From contig JAKOZT010000065.1 of the NCBI GenBank assembly GCA_029779845.1, forward strand, positions 16,432 to 80,431: a stretch of 64,000 nucleotides of DNA, in the 5' to 3' direction. Shown piece after piece: positions 38,642 to 48,022 of the stretch. A program made the position numbers and the translations under genes. The DNA comes from Pseudomonadota bacterium (lineage in GTDB: Bacteria > Pseudomonadota > Gammaproteobacteria > Burkholderiales > Burkholderiaceae_C). The notes under the pieces were generated by a model that saw only the letters and a program-made list of their open reading frames with translations, did not search any database and was not told the DNA's origin. Each line of letters begins with the position of its first letter. Within the stretch, counting starts at the first letter, position 1.

Positions 38642-39468
38642 GCCTGAAGGACAAGACCCTCTTCATCACCGGCGCCTCGCGCGGCATCGGCCTGGCGATC
38701 GCGCTGCGCGCGGCGCGCGACGGCGCCAACATCGTCATCGCCGCCAAGACGACGGAGACGAATCCCAAGCTGCCCGGCACCATCCACAGCGCGGCGGCCG
38801 AGATCGAAGCGGCGGGCGGGCGCGCGCTGGCCTTGCAGACCGACATCCGCGACGAGGCCAACGTGCTCGCCTCGATCGAGCAGGCGGTGGCGCGCTTCGG
38901 CGGCATCGACATCCTGGTGAACAACGCCAGCGCGATCAGCCTGACGCCGACCGACGCGACGCCGATGAAGCGCTTCGACCTGATGTTCGGCGTCAACGTG
39001 CGCGGCACCTACCTGTGCACGCAGGCCTGCCTGCCGCAGCTGATCAAGTCGGCGCAGGCCGGGCGCAACCCGCACGTGCTGAACATGTCGCCGCCCTTGT
39101 CGATGCGCGAGCACTGGTTCGCGCCGCACGTGGCCTACACGATGGCCAAGTACGGCATGAGCGAATGCACGCTGGGCCACGCCGGCGAGTTCCGCCGCCA
39201 CGGCATCGCCGTCAACAGCCTGTGGCCGCGCACCGCGATCGCCACCGCGGCCTTGCAGATGATCCCCGGCGTGGACGTCGGCAGATGCCGCACGCCGGAG
39301 ATCCTGGCCGATGCGGCCTGGTACATCCTGACCAGCGACGCGAAGACCACCAGCGGCAACTTCTTCATCGACGACGCGCTGCTGGTGCAGCACGGCGTGA
39401 CCGATTTCGAGCGCTACTCGGTGACGCCGGGCAACCGCGACTTCATCCCCGACTTCTTCGTGGATTGA
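38638..39468 (+). CDS. SDR oxidoreductase (HSDL2-like)
   Basis: The 276-residue short-chain dehydrogenase has TGASRGIG at 11-18, NNAS near 95-98 and YxxxK at Y167/K171. The insert-containing AAKTTETNPKLPGTIHSAA segment is characteristic of HSDL2-type SDRs, which act on long acyl or steroid-like substrates. It ends the beta-oxidation operon, overlapping the hydrolase gene by 4 nt. Confidence 0.9.
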   Translation: MSLKDKTLFITGASRGIGLAIALRAARDGANIVIAAKTTETNPKLPGTIHSAAAEIEAAGGRALALQTDIRDEANVLASIEQAVARFGGIDILVNNASAISLTPTDATPMKRFDLMFGVNVRGTYLCTQACLPQLIKSAQAGRNPHVLNMSPPLSMREHWFAPHVAYTMAKYGMSECTLGHAGEFRRHGIAVNSLWPRTAIATAALQMIPGVDVGRCRTPEILADAAWYILTSDAKTTSGNFFIDDALLVQHGVTDFERYSVTPGNRDFIPDFFVD

Positions 39469-39470
39469 CA

Positions 39471-39541
39471 ACCCCCCCGTAGCGCCTGCGGCGCTCCCCC
39501 CAGGGGGCGCCGCCAGCGGCCCGGCGAAGCCGGTTCCTCGG
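39471..39541. repeat. GC-rich intergenic palindromic repeat of Burkholderiales type
   Basis: This dense stretch of small palindromes (GCGCCTGCGGCGC, CCCCCCAGGGGGC, CCGGCGAAGCCGG) begins within a few bases of the SDR stop. Repeats of this composition are widespread between genes in Comamonadaceae-like genomes. It can fold into several hairpins and may terminate the operon. The rest of the 163-nt gap to the cupin gene shows nothing else. Confidence 0.7.
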
Positions 39542-39631
39542 CGACTGCTCGACTTCACCGGATCGGAGCGGCTGGGTTGTCGCTTGACCCCAGCCGCAGT
39601 GGGCCGTCCTCGCCGATCGCATACTCGCGCC

Positions 39632-39970
39632 ATGGCACTCCCGCACGCACGCTCCGGCGAGGTGGTCGACGTCCGGCCGCTCGGCGCTCGTCTGGCCGGC
39701 GAGAAGACGGTTGCGCTGTTCAAGGCCGAGGATCTGGAGGTGATGCGCCTCGTGCTGGCGGCGGGCAGGTCGCTGCCGTCGCATCGCGTGGCGGGCGAGA
39801 TCACGATCCAGTGCATCGAGGGTGCGCTGGAGGTCAGCGCGGAGAACCGCTCGCATGTGCTGCACGCGGGGCAGCTCCTGTACCTCTCGGGCGGCGTCAC
39901 GCACGGCGTGCTCGCGCTGGAGGATTGCTCGGCCCTCGTCACGGTGGCGCTGCGCAAGCAGTCGCCATGA
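39632..39970 (+). CDS. Small cupin-domain protein
   Basis: The 112-residue single-domain cupin has a beta-strand pattern with LPSHRVAGEITIQCIEGALEV and LLYLSGGVTHGV. The typical metal ligands are partly present (H in SHR, E in GEI, H in THGV). The function is unknown. Its stop overlaps the start of a truncated DUF1810 frame by ATGA. It is not closely tied to the flanking operons. Confidence 0.8.
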   Translation: MALPHARSGEVVDVRPLGARLAGEKTVALFKAEDLEVMRLVLAAGRSLPSHRVAGEITIQCIEGALEVSAENRSHVLHAGQLLYLSGGVTHGVLALEDCSALVTVALRKQSP

Positions 39971-40077
39971 ACGCGGCGGCGGCCGGCGACCCGTTCAACC
40001 TGGAGCGCTTCGTCCAGGCGCAGCGCGAGAACTACGCCGACGCGGCCACGCTTTCCCTGCTGGCGGCGTCGGCGTAG
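39967..40077 (+). pseudogene. N-terminal remnant of a DUF1810 protein
   Basis: A 36-residue frame starts at ATG 39967 and contains GDPFNLERFVQAQRENYADA, matching the N-terminus of DUF1810 (DP-L-RFV-AQ---Y). The frame then runs into LLAASA and a TAG, and the rest of the roughly 140-residue domain is absent downstream. It overlaps the cupin stop by 4 nt. This looks like a gene truncated by deletion with the coupling signal kept. Confidence 0.6.
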
Positions 40078-40148
40078 CGCGCCGGCGGCATCGCGCCGGC
40101 CCGATTGCGTGGCAGTATCGACGGCTGTCCACCCCCGAGAGCATTTGC

Positions 40149-42029
40149 GTGTTCCGATTCTTCGAGCGACTCGTCGACCCCCATCCCGCCGCCGAGCCGG
40201 GTGGCGACCCGCCCAAGGGCCTGATCGCCTTCGTCTGGCACTGCACCGAGGGCATGCGGCCGCACATCGCGGTGATGACGGCGGCCACGGCGCTGATCGG
40301 CGTGTTCGAGGCGGCGCTGTTCGGCTTCCTCGGCAAGGTGGTCGACTGGCTGGCGCAGGCCACGCCGGCCACGCTGTTCAGCCAGCACGGCGGCGCGCTC
40401 GCGCTGCTGGGCGCGGTGCTGGCCGCGAGCCTGGTGCTGGTGGCCCTGCAGACGCTGATCAAGCACCAGTCGCTGGCGGGCAACTTCCCGATGCGGCTGC
40501 GCTGGAACTTCCACCGCCGCATGCTCGGCCAGAGCATGGCCTTCTACCAGGACGAGTTCGCCGGCCGCGTCTCGGCCAAGGTGATGCAGACGGCGCTGGC
40601 GGTGCGCGACACCGTGCTGCTGGTCACCGACATCCTGGTCTTCGTGGTGATCTATTTCGTCACGATGGTGATCATGGCGGGCAGCTTCGACGCCTGGATG
40701 CTGCTGCCCTTCCTCGGCTGGATGCTGCTGTACGGCATCGCCACCGCCTACTTCGTGCCGCGCCTGGCCAAGGTGGCGCAGGCGCAGGCCGACGCGCGCT
40801 CGCTGATGACCGGGCGCATCACCGACGCGTACACCAACATCGCCACCGTCAAGCTGTTCTCGCACGGCAGGCGCGAGGCCGGCTACGCGCGCTCGGCGAT
40901 GGAGGAGTTCCTCGTCACCGTGCACGGCCAGATGCGGCTGGTCAGCGGCTTCGAGATCGTGAACCACGCGCTGTCGATGGCGCTGGTGGCCTCCACCACC
41001 GGCATGGCGCTGTGGCTGTGGACGCGCGGCCAGGTGGGCGCCGGCGCGGTGGCGGCGGCCACCGCGATGGCGCTGCGGCTGAACGGCATCTCGCACTGGA
41101 TCATGTGGGAGCTGGCATCCCTCTTCGAGCACGTCGGCACGGTGCAGGACGGCATCAACACGCTGGCGCGGCCGCACCGCGTGGTCGACCGGCCCGATGC
41201 GCAGCCGCTGGCGGTGACGCGCGGCGAGATCCGCTTCGAGGCGGTCGACTTCGACTACGGGCGCGCGCGCGACGCGCAGGACACCGCGCCGCGCGTGATC
41301 GAGAAGCTCTCGCTCGTCATCCGCCCCGGCGAGAAGATCGGCCTGGTGGGGCGCTCGGGCGCGGGCAAGTCGACCATCGTCAACCTGCTGCTGCGCTTCT
41401 ACGACATCGAAGCCGGCCGCATCCTGATCGACGGCCAGGACATCGCCGCGGTGACGCAGGATTCCTTGCGCGCGCAGGTCGGCATGGTGACGCAGGACAC
41501 CTCGCTGCTGCACCGCTCGGTGCGCGACAACGTCCTCTACGGCCGCCCCGATGCCGACGACGCGCAGATGATCGCGGCGGCGCGGCGCGCCGAGGCGCAC
41601 GAGTTCGTACAGGGCCTGACCGACCCGAAGGGCCGCCAGGGCTATGACGCGCACGTGGGCGAGCGCGGCGTCAAGCTCTCCGGCGGGCAGCGCCAGCGCA
41701 TCGCGATCGCGCGCGTGATGCTCAAGGACGCGCCCATCCTGCTGCTCGACGAGGCCACCAGCGCGCTCGACAGCGAGGTCGAGGCGGCGATCCAGGAGAG
41801 CCTCTATCGGCTGATGGAGGGTAAGACGGTGGTGGCGATCGCGCACCGGCTGTCGACCATCGCCGCGATGGACCGCCTGATCGTGCTCGACAAGGGCCGC
41901 ATCGTCGAGGAGGGCGACCACCGCAGCCTGCTGGCGCGCGGCGGCATCTACGCGCGGCTGTGGGCGCACCAGAGCGGCGGCTTCCTCGGCGAGGACGTGG
42001 GCGACGAGGACGAGCTGGTGCCGGCCTAG
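40149..42029 (+). CDS. ABC exporter, fused permease-ATPase
   Basis: The 626-residue half-transporter has six hydrophobic segments in the first 330 residues, then an ATPase with Walker A VGRSGAGKST, signature LSGGQRQR and Walker B ILLLDEATSALDSE. It resembles ABC-B/MsbA-type exporters of peptides, lipids or metals conjugated to thiols. The start is GTG 40149 (the first strong residues are FRFFERLVDP); the ribosome site is weak. The substrate cannot be inferred from context. Confidence 0.88.
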   Translation: MFRFFERLVDPHPAAEPGGDPPKGLIAFVWHCTEGMRPHIAVMTAATALIGVFEAALFGFLGKVVDWLAQATPATLFSQHGGALALLGAVLAASLVLVALQTLIKHQSLAGNFPMRLRWNFHRRMLGQSMAFYQDEFAGRVSAKVMQTALAVRDTVLLVTDILVFVVIYFVTMVIMAGSFDAWMLLPFLGWMLLYGIATAYFVPRLAKVAQAQADARSLMTGRITDAYTNIATVKLFSHGRREAGYARSAMEEFLVTVHGQMRLVSGFEIVNHALSMALVASTTGMALWLWTRGQVGAGAVAAATAMALRLNGISHWIMWELASLFEHVGTVQDGINTLARPHRVVDRPDAQPLAVTRGEIRFEAVDFDYGRARDAQDTAPRVIEKLSLVIRPGEKIGLVGRSGAGKSTIVNLLLRFYDIEAGRILIDGQDIAAVTQDSLRAQVGMVTQDTSLLHRSVRDNVLYGRPDADDAQMIAAARRAEAHEFVQGLTDPKGRQGYDAHVGERGVKLSGGQRQRIAIARVMLKDAPILLLDEATSALDSEVEAAIQESLYRLMEGKTVVAIAHRLSTIAAMDRLIVLDKGRIVEEGDHRSLLARGGIYARLWAHQSGGFLGEDVGDEDELVPA

Positions 42030-42096
42030 GGATTCGCGCCGGGCGGGCACTTGGGCACAGTGGCGCCCCTTGCCAACCGCCCAGCCCTGCTTCCCG

Positions 42097-42828
42097 ATGG
42101 CCACGATGACCTACCGTTTCGCGCACCGCCTGGTGCCATCACCCGCTTCGGCCGCGCCCCCCGCGCCGGTGGACGAGCGGCCGCGCATCGCGGTGGTCGG
42201 CGCGGCCGGGGCCACCGGCCAGCATGCGGTGCGCCAGGCGCTCGCGCTCGGGCACCGCGTCACCGCGCTGGTGGCCGAGCCGGCGCGCTGGGCGCTGGCG
42301 CACGATGCGCTCGAGGTGGTGCACGCCGATCCGCTGGCTCCGGCCAGCCTGCGCGGCGTGCTGGAGGGCCACGACGCGGTGCTGTGCATGGTCGGCCACA
42401 AGCCCGAGTCGCGCGAGGCGCGCGCCGCCTTGCAGCGCCGTACGCCGCCGCAGGCGGCCCAGGCCACGCGCCACCTCGTCGCCGCGATGGCCGAGGCCGG
42501 CGTGGCGCGCCTGGTGCTGATGGGCGCGGCCGGCGTCGGCAACTCGGTGGCCGCCGGCACGCTCGGCCTGGGCCGCTGGCTGCACTGGCTGCTGCCCGAG
42601 GTGATGGCCGACAAGGAGCGCCAGGAGGCGCTGGTGCGCGGCAGCGCGCTGCGCTGGACGGTGCTGCGCCCGGCGCGGCTGTCGCATGCGCCTTCGGGCG
42701 CCGACCTGCACGTCGGCGAGAACCTGCGCTGGGGCTGGCGCGCCATCCCGCGCGAAGATCTGGCCGCGCTGATGGTGCGGCTGGCGACCGACACGGCGTC
42801 GGTCGGCAAGGTGCTGACGGTGGCGTGA
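42097..42828 (+). CDS. NAD(P)-binding SDR-like (NmrA/NAD(P)H-binding) protein
   Basis: The 243-residue atypical SDR has a dinucleotide-binding GAAGATGQHAV (GxxGxxG) after about 30 N-terminal residues. A LVLMGAAGVG strand and LRWTVLRPARLS are typical of NAD(P)H-binding family PF13460. These often act as redox sensors or reductases. ATG 42097 is preferred over a TTG at 42070. The position does not reveal a partner. Confidence 0.85.
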   Translation: MATMTYRFAHRLVPSPASAAPPAPVDERPRIAVVGAAGATGQHAVRQALALGHRVTALVAEPARWALAHDALEVVHADPLAPASLRGVLEGHDAVLCMVGHKPESREARAALQRRTPPQAAQATRHLVAAMAEAGVARLVLMGAAGVGNSVAAGTLGLGRWLHWLLPEVMADKERQEALVRGSALRWTVLRPARLSHAPSGADLHVGENLRWGWRAIPREDLAALMVRLATDTASVGKVLTVA

Positions 42829-43026
42829 GCGCCGCCGCCGCGTGCATCGTTCACATCGGAGGTAGGGGGATTCGCATCCCTCGTCGTCGGGGCGCGCTGT
42901 CGGTGCGTTTCCTACACAGTGCATAGCTGCAGGAGGACAGACAGTCGAGGCGGCCTTCCCTGGCGAGCCCCCGGCGCACTGTCTAACTTTGTGACCGTGC
43001 CAACCACTGTTGCAGGAGATCGCAAC

Positions 43027-43242
43027 ATGAACACAGCCAAGATGCCCCTGATGGCGATGTGTGGCTACGAGCTGCGCTTCCAGTCGCTGTTCAACGAAGG
43101 CCGCGCGCTGGCCTTCCCGTGCGATGCGCAGGGCCATGTCGACATGGACGCGCTCAGCGAGCGCGCCCGCGGCAACTACCTCTACGCGCGTGCGGTCGTC
43201 GGGCGCGAATACGCGACGCCGGCGGTGCAGCGCCGGCACTGA
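43027..43242 (+). CDS. Conserved small protein of unknown function
   Basis: The 71-residue protein contains MCGYELRFQSLFNEGRALAFPCD and NYLYARAVVGREYATP. I recall similar unannotated proteins in Burkholderiales, but assign no function. It has no signal peptide or membrane segment. The start at 43027 is well supported by GCAGGAGA 7-8 nt upstream. The 198 nt upstream hold no other gene but include short G-rich tracts and could carry a leader. Confidence 0.7.
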   Translation: MNTAKMPLMAMCGYELRFQSLFNEGRALAFPCDAQGHVDMDALSERARGNYLYARAVVGREYATPAVQRRH

Positions 43243-43251
43243 ACGCGAAGC

Positions 43252-44682
43252 TCAGCGCCCCGGCGCCTTGCGCAATTGCGCGAGCAGCTGCGCCGTGGCG
43301 CGCGACAGCCGCGTGTCCTCCTTCGCGGCTGCCTGCTCGGCGCTCAGCGCCTCGAGCGCGGCGAGCGCTTCCTCCTGCCGGCCGGCGCGCGCGCGCAGCA
43401 GCGCCAGCGCGAACCGATGCAGCGGCCGGCGCTCCGCCACCAGTTGCTCCTGCGGATAAAGCCATTCGAACGTCGCCAGCGCATCGGCCGGGCTGAGGAA
43501 GGCCAGCAGGTACTCGCGCTCGGGCTCGGAGGCGAGCAGGCCCCAGTCGATCAGGCGGCGCCACACCAGGTCGCGCTGCGAGGTGTCGGGCTGCTCGCCG
43601 GCGGCGCGCATCTGGTTGATCACCTCCAGCGCATAACCGTTCAGCTCGCCGCGCAGCGAGGCGATCGCGAACTGCATGCGGCGCAGCCAGGGCCGCTCGC
43701 GCGTGCTCCTGGCGGCGGCCTCCAGATGCTGGCGCACCGCGGCGTCGAGCGTGCCGCCCTGCCACACCAGCCAGTGCGCCCACATCGTGTGGGCGTAGAC
43801 GTTGTCGGCGTCGTCGGCCAGCGCGCTGCGGTACAGCGCGGTGGGGTCGGCGCCGGCGCCGCCGTCGCGGCTGCGCAGGAACTCGGCCCAGCCGAGGTGC
43901 GCCTGCAGATCGGCGCGCCGCTCGCCGCTGGCGAACGCGAGGCCCTGCGCCAGCACCGGCTGGATGGTCGCCACCAGCGCGCTGAAGCTCTCCTTGTCGC
44001 CGGCCACGCGCGCCTCGCGCAGCCAGCGCATGCCGCAGTCCTCGCGCGCGATGCGCACCGCGTCGTCGGTGGGGCGCTTGTCGGCCATCGCTTCGAGCTG
44101 CTTCCACGCCACCGCGTGGCTGCCCGATTCGCACAGCTGCACCGCGGCGCTCAGTTCGGCGGCCGCGCGCTCGCGCTGCACGCGCTCGGCGGCGCGCTGC
44201 TCCTCGGCGCGCTGCTGCACGATGAACAGCGCGCCGGCCAGCAGCGCCAGCGCCAGCGTGCCGATCAGCCAGCCCCACAGCGGCAGCCGGCTGCGCAGGC
44301 GCGCCACCGCGGCCACCGTCTCGGCCACCAGGTCGCCCTTGGGTTGCAGCAGCGTCACCGCGCGCAGGTAGGGCGGGATGTCCTCGATCGGCGTCGGCTG
44401 CGCCAGCACCGGCAGCACGTGGCCGCCGGGGCGGCGCCAGCGGCGCTGCGCGAGGTCGAGTTCGGTGAGCGCGTAGCTGCCCGGGCGGATGGCGCGCGGC
44501 GTGACCAGGAACACCATCGCGTCGGAGGATTCGATCGCCTCGCGCAGCATCTCGTGGTAGGGCTCGCCCTCCTTCAGCTCGGCGCGGTCGGTGAAGACGT
44601 CGTGGCCCTCGGATTCGAGCGCGAGGCGCAGACGCTCGGCCAGATCCTTCTGGTCGGAGGGGTAGGAGATGAACAGCTTCAC
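43252..44682 (-). CDS. TIR-domain protein with membrane span and helical repeats
   Basis: The 476-residue protein starts at GTG 44682 with [17 protein letters not shown], the first strand and helix of a TIR domain. The region continues through [11 protein letters not shown] and [18 protein letters not shown], where E74 lies where TIR NADases carry their catalytic glutamate. A single membrane span covers about residues 134-156. The remaining 310 residues are alpha-helical and repeat-like (TPR-type), probably on the other side of the membrane or facing the periplasm. It is divergent from the DUF808 gene across 115 nt. The function is unknown: signalling or defence are possible, but no known TIR partner is adjacent. 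Confidence 0.8.
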   Translation of the reverse strand: MKLFISYPSDQKDLAERLRLALESEGHDVFTDRAELKEGEPYHEMLREAIESSDAMVFLVTPRAIRPGSYALTELDLAQRRWRRPGGHVLPVLAQPTPIEDIPPYLRAVTLLQPKGDLVAETVAAVARLRSRLPLWGWLIGTLALALLAGALFIVQQRAEEQRAAERVQRERAAAELSAAVQLCESGSHAVAWKQLEAMADKRPTDDAVRIAREDCGMRWLREARVAGDKESFSALVATIQPVLAQGLAFASGERRADLQAHLGWAEFLRSRDGGAGADPTALYRSALADDADNVYAHTMWAHWLVWQGGTLDAAVRQHLEAAARSTRERPWLRRMQFAIASLRGELNGYALEVINQMRAAGEQPDTSQRDLVWRRLIDWGLLASEPEREYLLAFLSPADALATFEWLYPQEQLVAERRPLHRFALALLRARAGRQEEALAALEALSAEQAAAKEDTRLSRATAQLLAQLRKAPGR

Positions 44683-44797
44683 GTGGGGCGGGGGCGCTCG
44701 AAGGGGCGTGCGATTGTGGTGCGCATCGGGGCGTGGCGCAACGCGGCTACGATGCGCGCTCGCGGCGCCGCTGCCCATCCCTATTCGCATCGCATTC

Positions 44798-45718
44798 ATG
44801 GCCACCAGCCTGCTCGCCCTGCTCGACGACATCGCCAGCGTGCTCGACGACGTGGCCGTGCTCTCCAAGCTCGCCGCCAAGAAGACCGCCGGCGTGCTCG
44901 GCGACGATCTCGCGCTCAACGCGCAGCAGGTCGCGGGCGTCAGCGCCGATCGCGAGCTGCCGGTGGTGTGGGCGGTGGCGCGTGGCTCGCTCGTCAACAA
45001 GGCGATCCTGGTGCCGGCGGCGCTGGCGATCAGCGCGCTGCTGCCGATGCTGATCACGCCGCTGCTGATGGCCGGCGGCGCCTTCCTGTGCTACGAAGGC
45101 TTCGAGAAGATCGCCCACAAGCTGCTGCAGGACGCGCACGAGGGCGCAGCGCGCAAGGCCGAACTGGCGAAGGCGCTGGCCGATCCGTCGCTGGATCTCG
45201 TGGCCCTGGAGAAGGACAGGATCAAGGGCGCGGTGCGCACCGACTTCATTCTCTCGGCCGAGATCATCGCGATCACGCTGGGCACCGTCGCCGGCGAGCC
45301 GCTGGCGACGCAGGCCCCGGTGGTGGCTGGCATCGCGCTGCTGATGACCGCGGGCGTCTACGGCGTGGTGGCCGGCATCGTCAAGCTCGACGACCTGGGC
45401 CTGTGGCTGAGTCGCGGCGCCAGCGCGGCGGCGCGCGCGCTGGGCCGCGCCATCCTGGCCGCCGCGCCCTGGCTGATGAAGCTGCTGTCGATCGCCGGCA
45501 CGGCGGCGATGTTCCTCGTCGGCGGCGGCATCCTGGTGCACGGCATCGCGCCGCTGCACCATGCGATCGAGACCTGGGCGCAGGGCTCGGGCGCGGCCGC
45601 CGCGCTGCTGCCCACGCTGGCCGACGCTCTGATCGGCGTCGTTGCCGGCGCGCTGGTGCTGGCCGGCGTGAGCTTGTTCCGCCGCTTGTCAGCCTTGCGT
45701 GGCGCTCGCCCGGAATAA
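44798..45718 (+). CDS. DUF808 membrane protein (YedI-like)
   Basis: The 306-residue inner-membrane protein begins [39 protein letters not shown], the diagnostic start of DUF808. It has [16 protein letters not shown] and several later spans. The role of the family is unknown. It is divergent from the TIR protein and is followed directly by the chalcone-isomerase-like gene. Confidence 0.9.
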   Translation: MATSLLALLDDIASVLDDVAVLSKLAAKKTAGVLGDDLALNAQQVAGVSADRELPVVWAVARGSLVNKAILVPAALAISALLPMLITPLLMAGGAFLCYEGFEKIAHKLLQDAHEGAARKAELAKALADPSLDLVALEKDRIKGAVRTDFILSAEIIAITLGTVAGEPLATQAPVVAGIALLMTAGVYGVVAGIVKLDDLGLWLSRGASAAARALGRAILAAAPWLMKLLSIAGTAAMFLVGGGILVHGIAPLHHAIETWAQGSGAAAALLPTLADALIGVVAGALVLAGVSLFRRLSALRGARPE

Positions 45719-45750
45719 TGAGCGGCGACAACGATCATGGAGGAGACAAG

Positions 45751-46341
45751 GTGCAGCGCATCCCGACGAGACAACGCATGGCCGCCGCGATCGCGGCCGT
45801 GCTGATCGCAGCCGCGGCGCAGGCCGCACCCACCGGCACGAAGTTCGAGCCGCAGCTGGAAGTGCAGGGCGCGAAGCTGCAGCTCAACGGCGCGGGCACG
45901 CGCTACAAGGCGATCTTCAAGGTGTACGACATGGGTCTGTACACGACGAAGAAGGTTTCCAGCGCCGCCGAGCTGCTGGCGCTGCCCGGGCCGAAGCGCC
46001 TGCAGTTCACCGCGCTGCGCGAGTTGCCCGGCACCGACCTCGGGCGGCTGTTCCTCAAGGGCATCAACGACAACTCGCCGAAGGACCGCGTGCAGCGCCA
46101 CGCGCTGGCCAGCACGCGGCTGATCGAGGTGTTCTCGGGCCGCTCGAAGATGCTGCCGGGCGAGTCCTTCGCGATGGAGTTCGTGCCCGGCAAGGGCACG
46201 ATGTTCTACATCCTCGGCAAGCCGCAGGGCGAGCCGGTCGGCGACGACGAGTTCTTCCAGATGGTGCTGAAGATCTGGGTCGGCGAGTCGCCCGCCGATG
46301 CGCAGCTGCGCGACGCGCTGCTCGGGCTCGACAAGGAGTAG
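45751..46341 (+). CDS. Chalcone isomerase-like secreted protein
   Basis: The 196-residue protein with a signal peptide ending near AAAQA belongs to the chalcone-isomerase-like family (FKVYDMGLYTTKKVSSAAELLALPGPKRLQF). The enzyme's catalytic residues are generally lost in bacterial members, which may bind lipids. GTG 45751, preceded by GGAGGAGACAAG, is preferred over ATG 45718, which overlaps the DUF808 stop but gives an improbable leader. Confidence 0.85.
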   Translation: MQRIPTRQRMAAAIAAVLIAAAAQAAPTGTKFEPQLEVQGAKLQLNGAGTRYKAIFKVYDMGLYTTKKVSSAAELLALPGPKRLQFTALRELPGTDLGRLFLKGINDNSPKDRVQRHALASTRLIEVFSGRSKMLPGESFAMEFVPGKGTMFYILGKPQGEPVGDDEFFQMVLKIWVGESPADAQLRDALLGLDKE

Positions 46342-46364
46342 CGCCCCTCAGCGCGCCGCGGCGT

Positions 46365-47012
46365 TCAATGCGCCGGTGCGCTGTACAGCCACAGCGCCAG
46401 CGCCGCCCAGTGCAGCGCCACCGTGGCCCAGTAGACCTTGCGGAACGCCTCCTTGGCCGACTTGTGGCGCAGCAGGCGCTGCGCCAGCCAGCCGCCCGGC
46501 CAGCCGCCGATCAGCCCGGCGGCGTGCAGCACTGCCTCGGGCGTGCGCCGCTGGCCGTGCTGCGCCGCGAACTTGTCGCGCCAGTAGAGGTAGAAGGCCA
46601 GCACGCTGAGCAGCGGCACCGACAGCGCCAGCGGCACGGGCAGGCGCTGCGTCCACGCCGCCCAGGCCAGCACGCCGAGGTAGAGCGGCACCAGCAGCCC
46701 CATCGCGCGCATCTCGGCGATCACGTGCGGCGGCGGCGCGCGGCGGCTGCCGTCGCGCCGCCGCGGCAGCTCGGCCGGCAGCGCGCCGCGGCGCGTGTCG
46801 ACGTAGTCGAGCGGCGCCAGCGCCATCGCGCGCGGCCCCTTGCCGCCGACGTGGATCTCCTCGTAGCGCACCTGCAGGCCCTCGCTCGGCGCGGTGCTGC
46901 CGCCGCGGAAGTCGCGGATGTGGAAGAACACGTCGGCCGTGGTGCCTGCGGCGCGCACGAAACCGTAGCCGTGTTCGGCGTCCCAGCGGACGATGGTGCC
47001 CTGCTTGTTCAT
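46365..47012 (-). CDS. Cold-shock domain fused to DUF1294 membrane domain
   Basis: The 215-residue protein has an N-terminal cold-shock fold (GTIVRWDAEHGYGFVRAAG, then ADVFFHIRDF) and a C-terminal DUF1294 domain with three hydrophobic segments (YWRDKFAAQHGQRRTPEAVLH, LGGWPGGWLAQRLLRHKS-like). The fusion is known in proteobacteria. It may couple nucleic-acid binding to the membrane, but no function is established. Confidence 0.9.
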   Translation of the reverse strand: MNKQGTIVRWDAEHGYGFVRAAGTTADVFFHIRDFRGGSTAPSEGLQVRYEEIHVGGKGPRAMALAPLDYVDTRRGALPAELPRRRDGSRRAPPPHVIAEMRAMGLLVPLYLGVLAWAAWTQRLPVPLALSVPLLSVLAFYLYWRDKFAAQHGQRRTPEAVLHAAGLIGGWPGGWLAQRLLRHKSAKEAFRKVYWATVALHWAALALWLYSAPAH

Positions 47013-47085
47013 GCGGCGTGCATGCTGCCAGCGCGCGGGCGCGGCCGTGTTGCCCGGCGTAGCGCCGTGTAGCGGCGTGTAGCCT

Positions 47086-47811
47086 TCAGGGGCGCGGCGC
47101 GGCGCCGCGCGGGGCGAGCGCGTCGAGATCGTCGAAGTAGTCCGACGACACCGGCTCGAGCTGCGGCGTCGCCGCCGCGAAGGCGTCGCCCTCGTGCAGC
47201 ACCTCCATCATCTCGGGCACCGGCAGCATGCGCTTGCCGTGCGGGCCGACCAGTTCCTCCTCGACCTCCACGCCCTGCTCGCGGAAGAGGGCGCGCACTT
47301 CGGCCGCGCTCGGAAGCGCCTCCGCGTTCCAGTGCAGCACGCGCACGCCGGCGGCCTGCAACACCTGCGTCATGCGCTCGTGGCGGCGGATGCTGCGCTC
47401 GGACTGGGCGGCGCTGCGCATGTCGACCACCGCCACCACGCGCGAGCTTTTGTCACACACCAGCAGGTCGACGGTGAGGCGGCCGACGCGCGTCAGCCAG
47501 TCGCTGTACGAGTGGCGCGTCGGCACGCTGATGAAGCGCGCCAGCGGCACCTGCGCCAGCACCAGCCGGTTGGGCATCGCCTTGCGCATCAGGTCGTAGG
47601 CCTGGCGCTCGGGCAGCGTCAGCACGCGCACCGCCTGCGGCGTCCACGATTGCACGGTGTCGAGCGATTCGTCGGCCCTGGCCGCCCGGCCGGATTGGCC
47701 CGGCTTGCCGCCCTTGCGCTTGCCCGTCCGGCTGCCGCGGCGGCGCGCCCACACCCAGGCGAGCAGCAGCGCCGAGATGGTCAGCGCAGCGATGAAACTG
47801 ATGTCCAGCAT
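47086..47811 (-). CDS. DUF2726 domain protein
   Basis: The 241-residue protein has an N-terminal membrane anchor (about residues 4-22), a basic linker, and a DUF2726 domain (LTLPERQAYDLMRKAMPN, VDLLVCDKSSRVVAVVDM). The domain is distantly related to nuclease folds, with the VDLLVCD and VVDM strands in place of the catalytic acidic strands. Members are often annotated as topoisomerase-like or unknown. No partner is evident. Confidence 0.82.
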   Translation of the reverse strand: MLDISFIAALTISALLLAWVWARRRGSRTGKRKGGKPGQSGRAARADESLDTVQSWTPQAVRVLTLPERQAYDLMRKAMPNRLVLAQVPLARFISVPTRHSYSDWLTRVGRLTVDLLVCDKSSRVVAVVDMRSAAQSERSIRRHERMTQVLQAAGVRVLHWNAEALPSAAEVRALFREQGVEVEEELVGPHGKRMLPVPEMMEVLHEGDAFAAATPQLEPVSSDYFDDLDALAPRGAAPRP

Positions 47812-48022
47812 GGGCGCAGCGTAGCGTCGCGCGCCGCCGCCGGGTCACGCGAGAAGCGGCAGGATTTCACGCTTGAAAGACGGATCGGGACGAACCGGGC
47901 GGTGTCGCACGCCGGCCCTTTCGATGGGCAGTATTTCGTGGAAGCGCGCAGTCGTGGCCGCGCCGGCCGGCACGCCGGGTCGATCCGTGGCACGCTGTGC
48001 GCGTCGCCTCGCCTTCGTACCC

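Noticed and set aside
43252..44682. TIR protein as part of a Thoeris or CBASS-like defence locus
   Set aside because: No ThsA, cyclase, nuclease or other known partner lies nearby, and the flanking genes look like housekeeping genes.
43276..46341. A 1,021-codon plus-strand frame across the TIR and DUF808 genes
   Set aside because: It is a GC-driven spurious frame overlapping two well-supported genes and lacks any domain.
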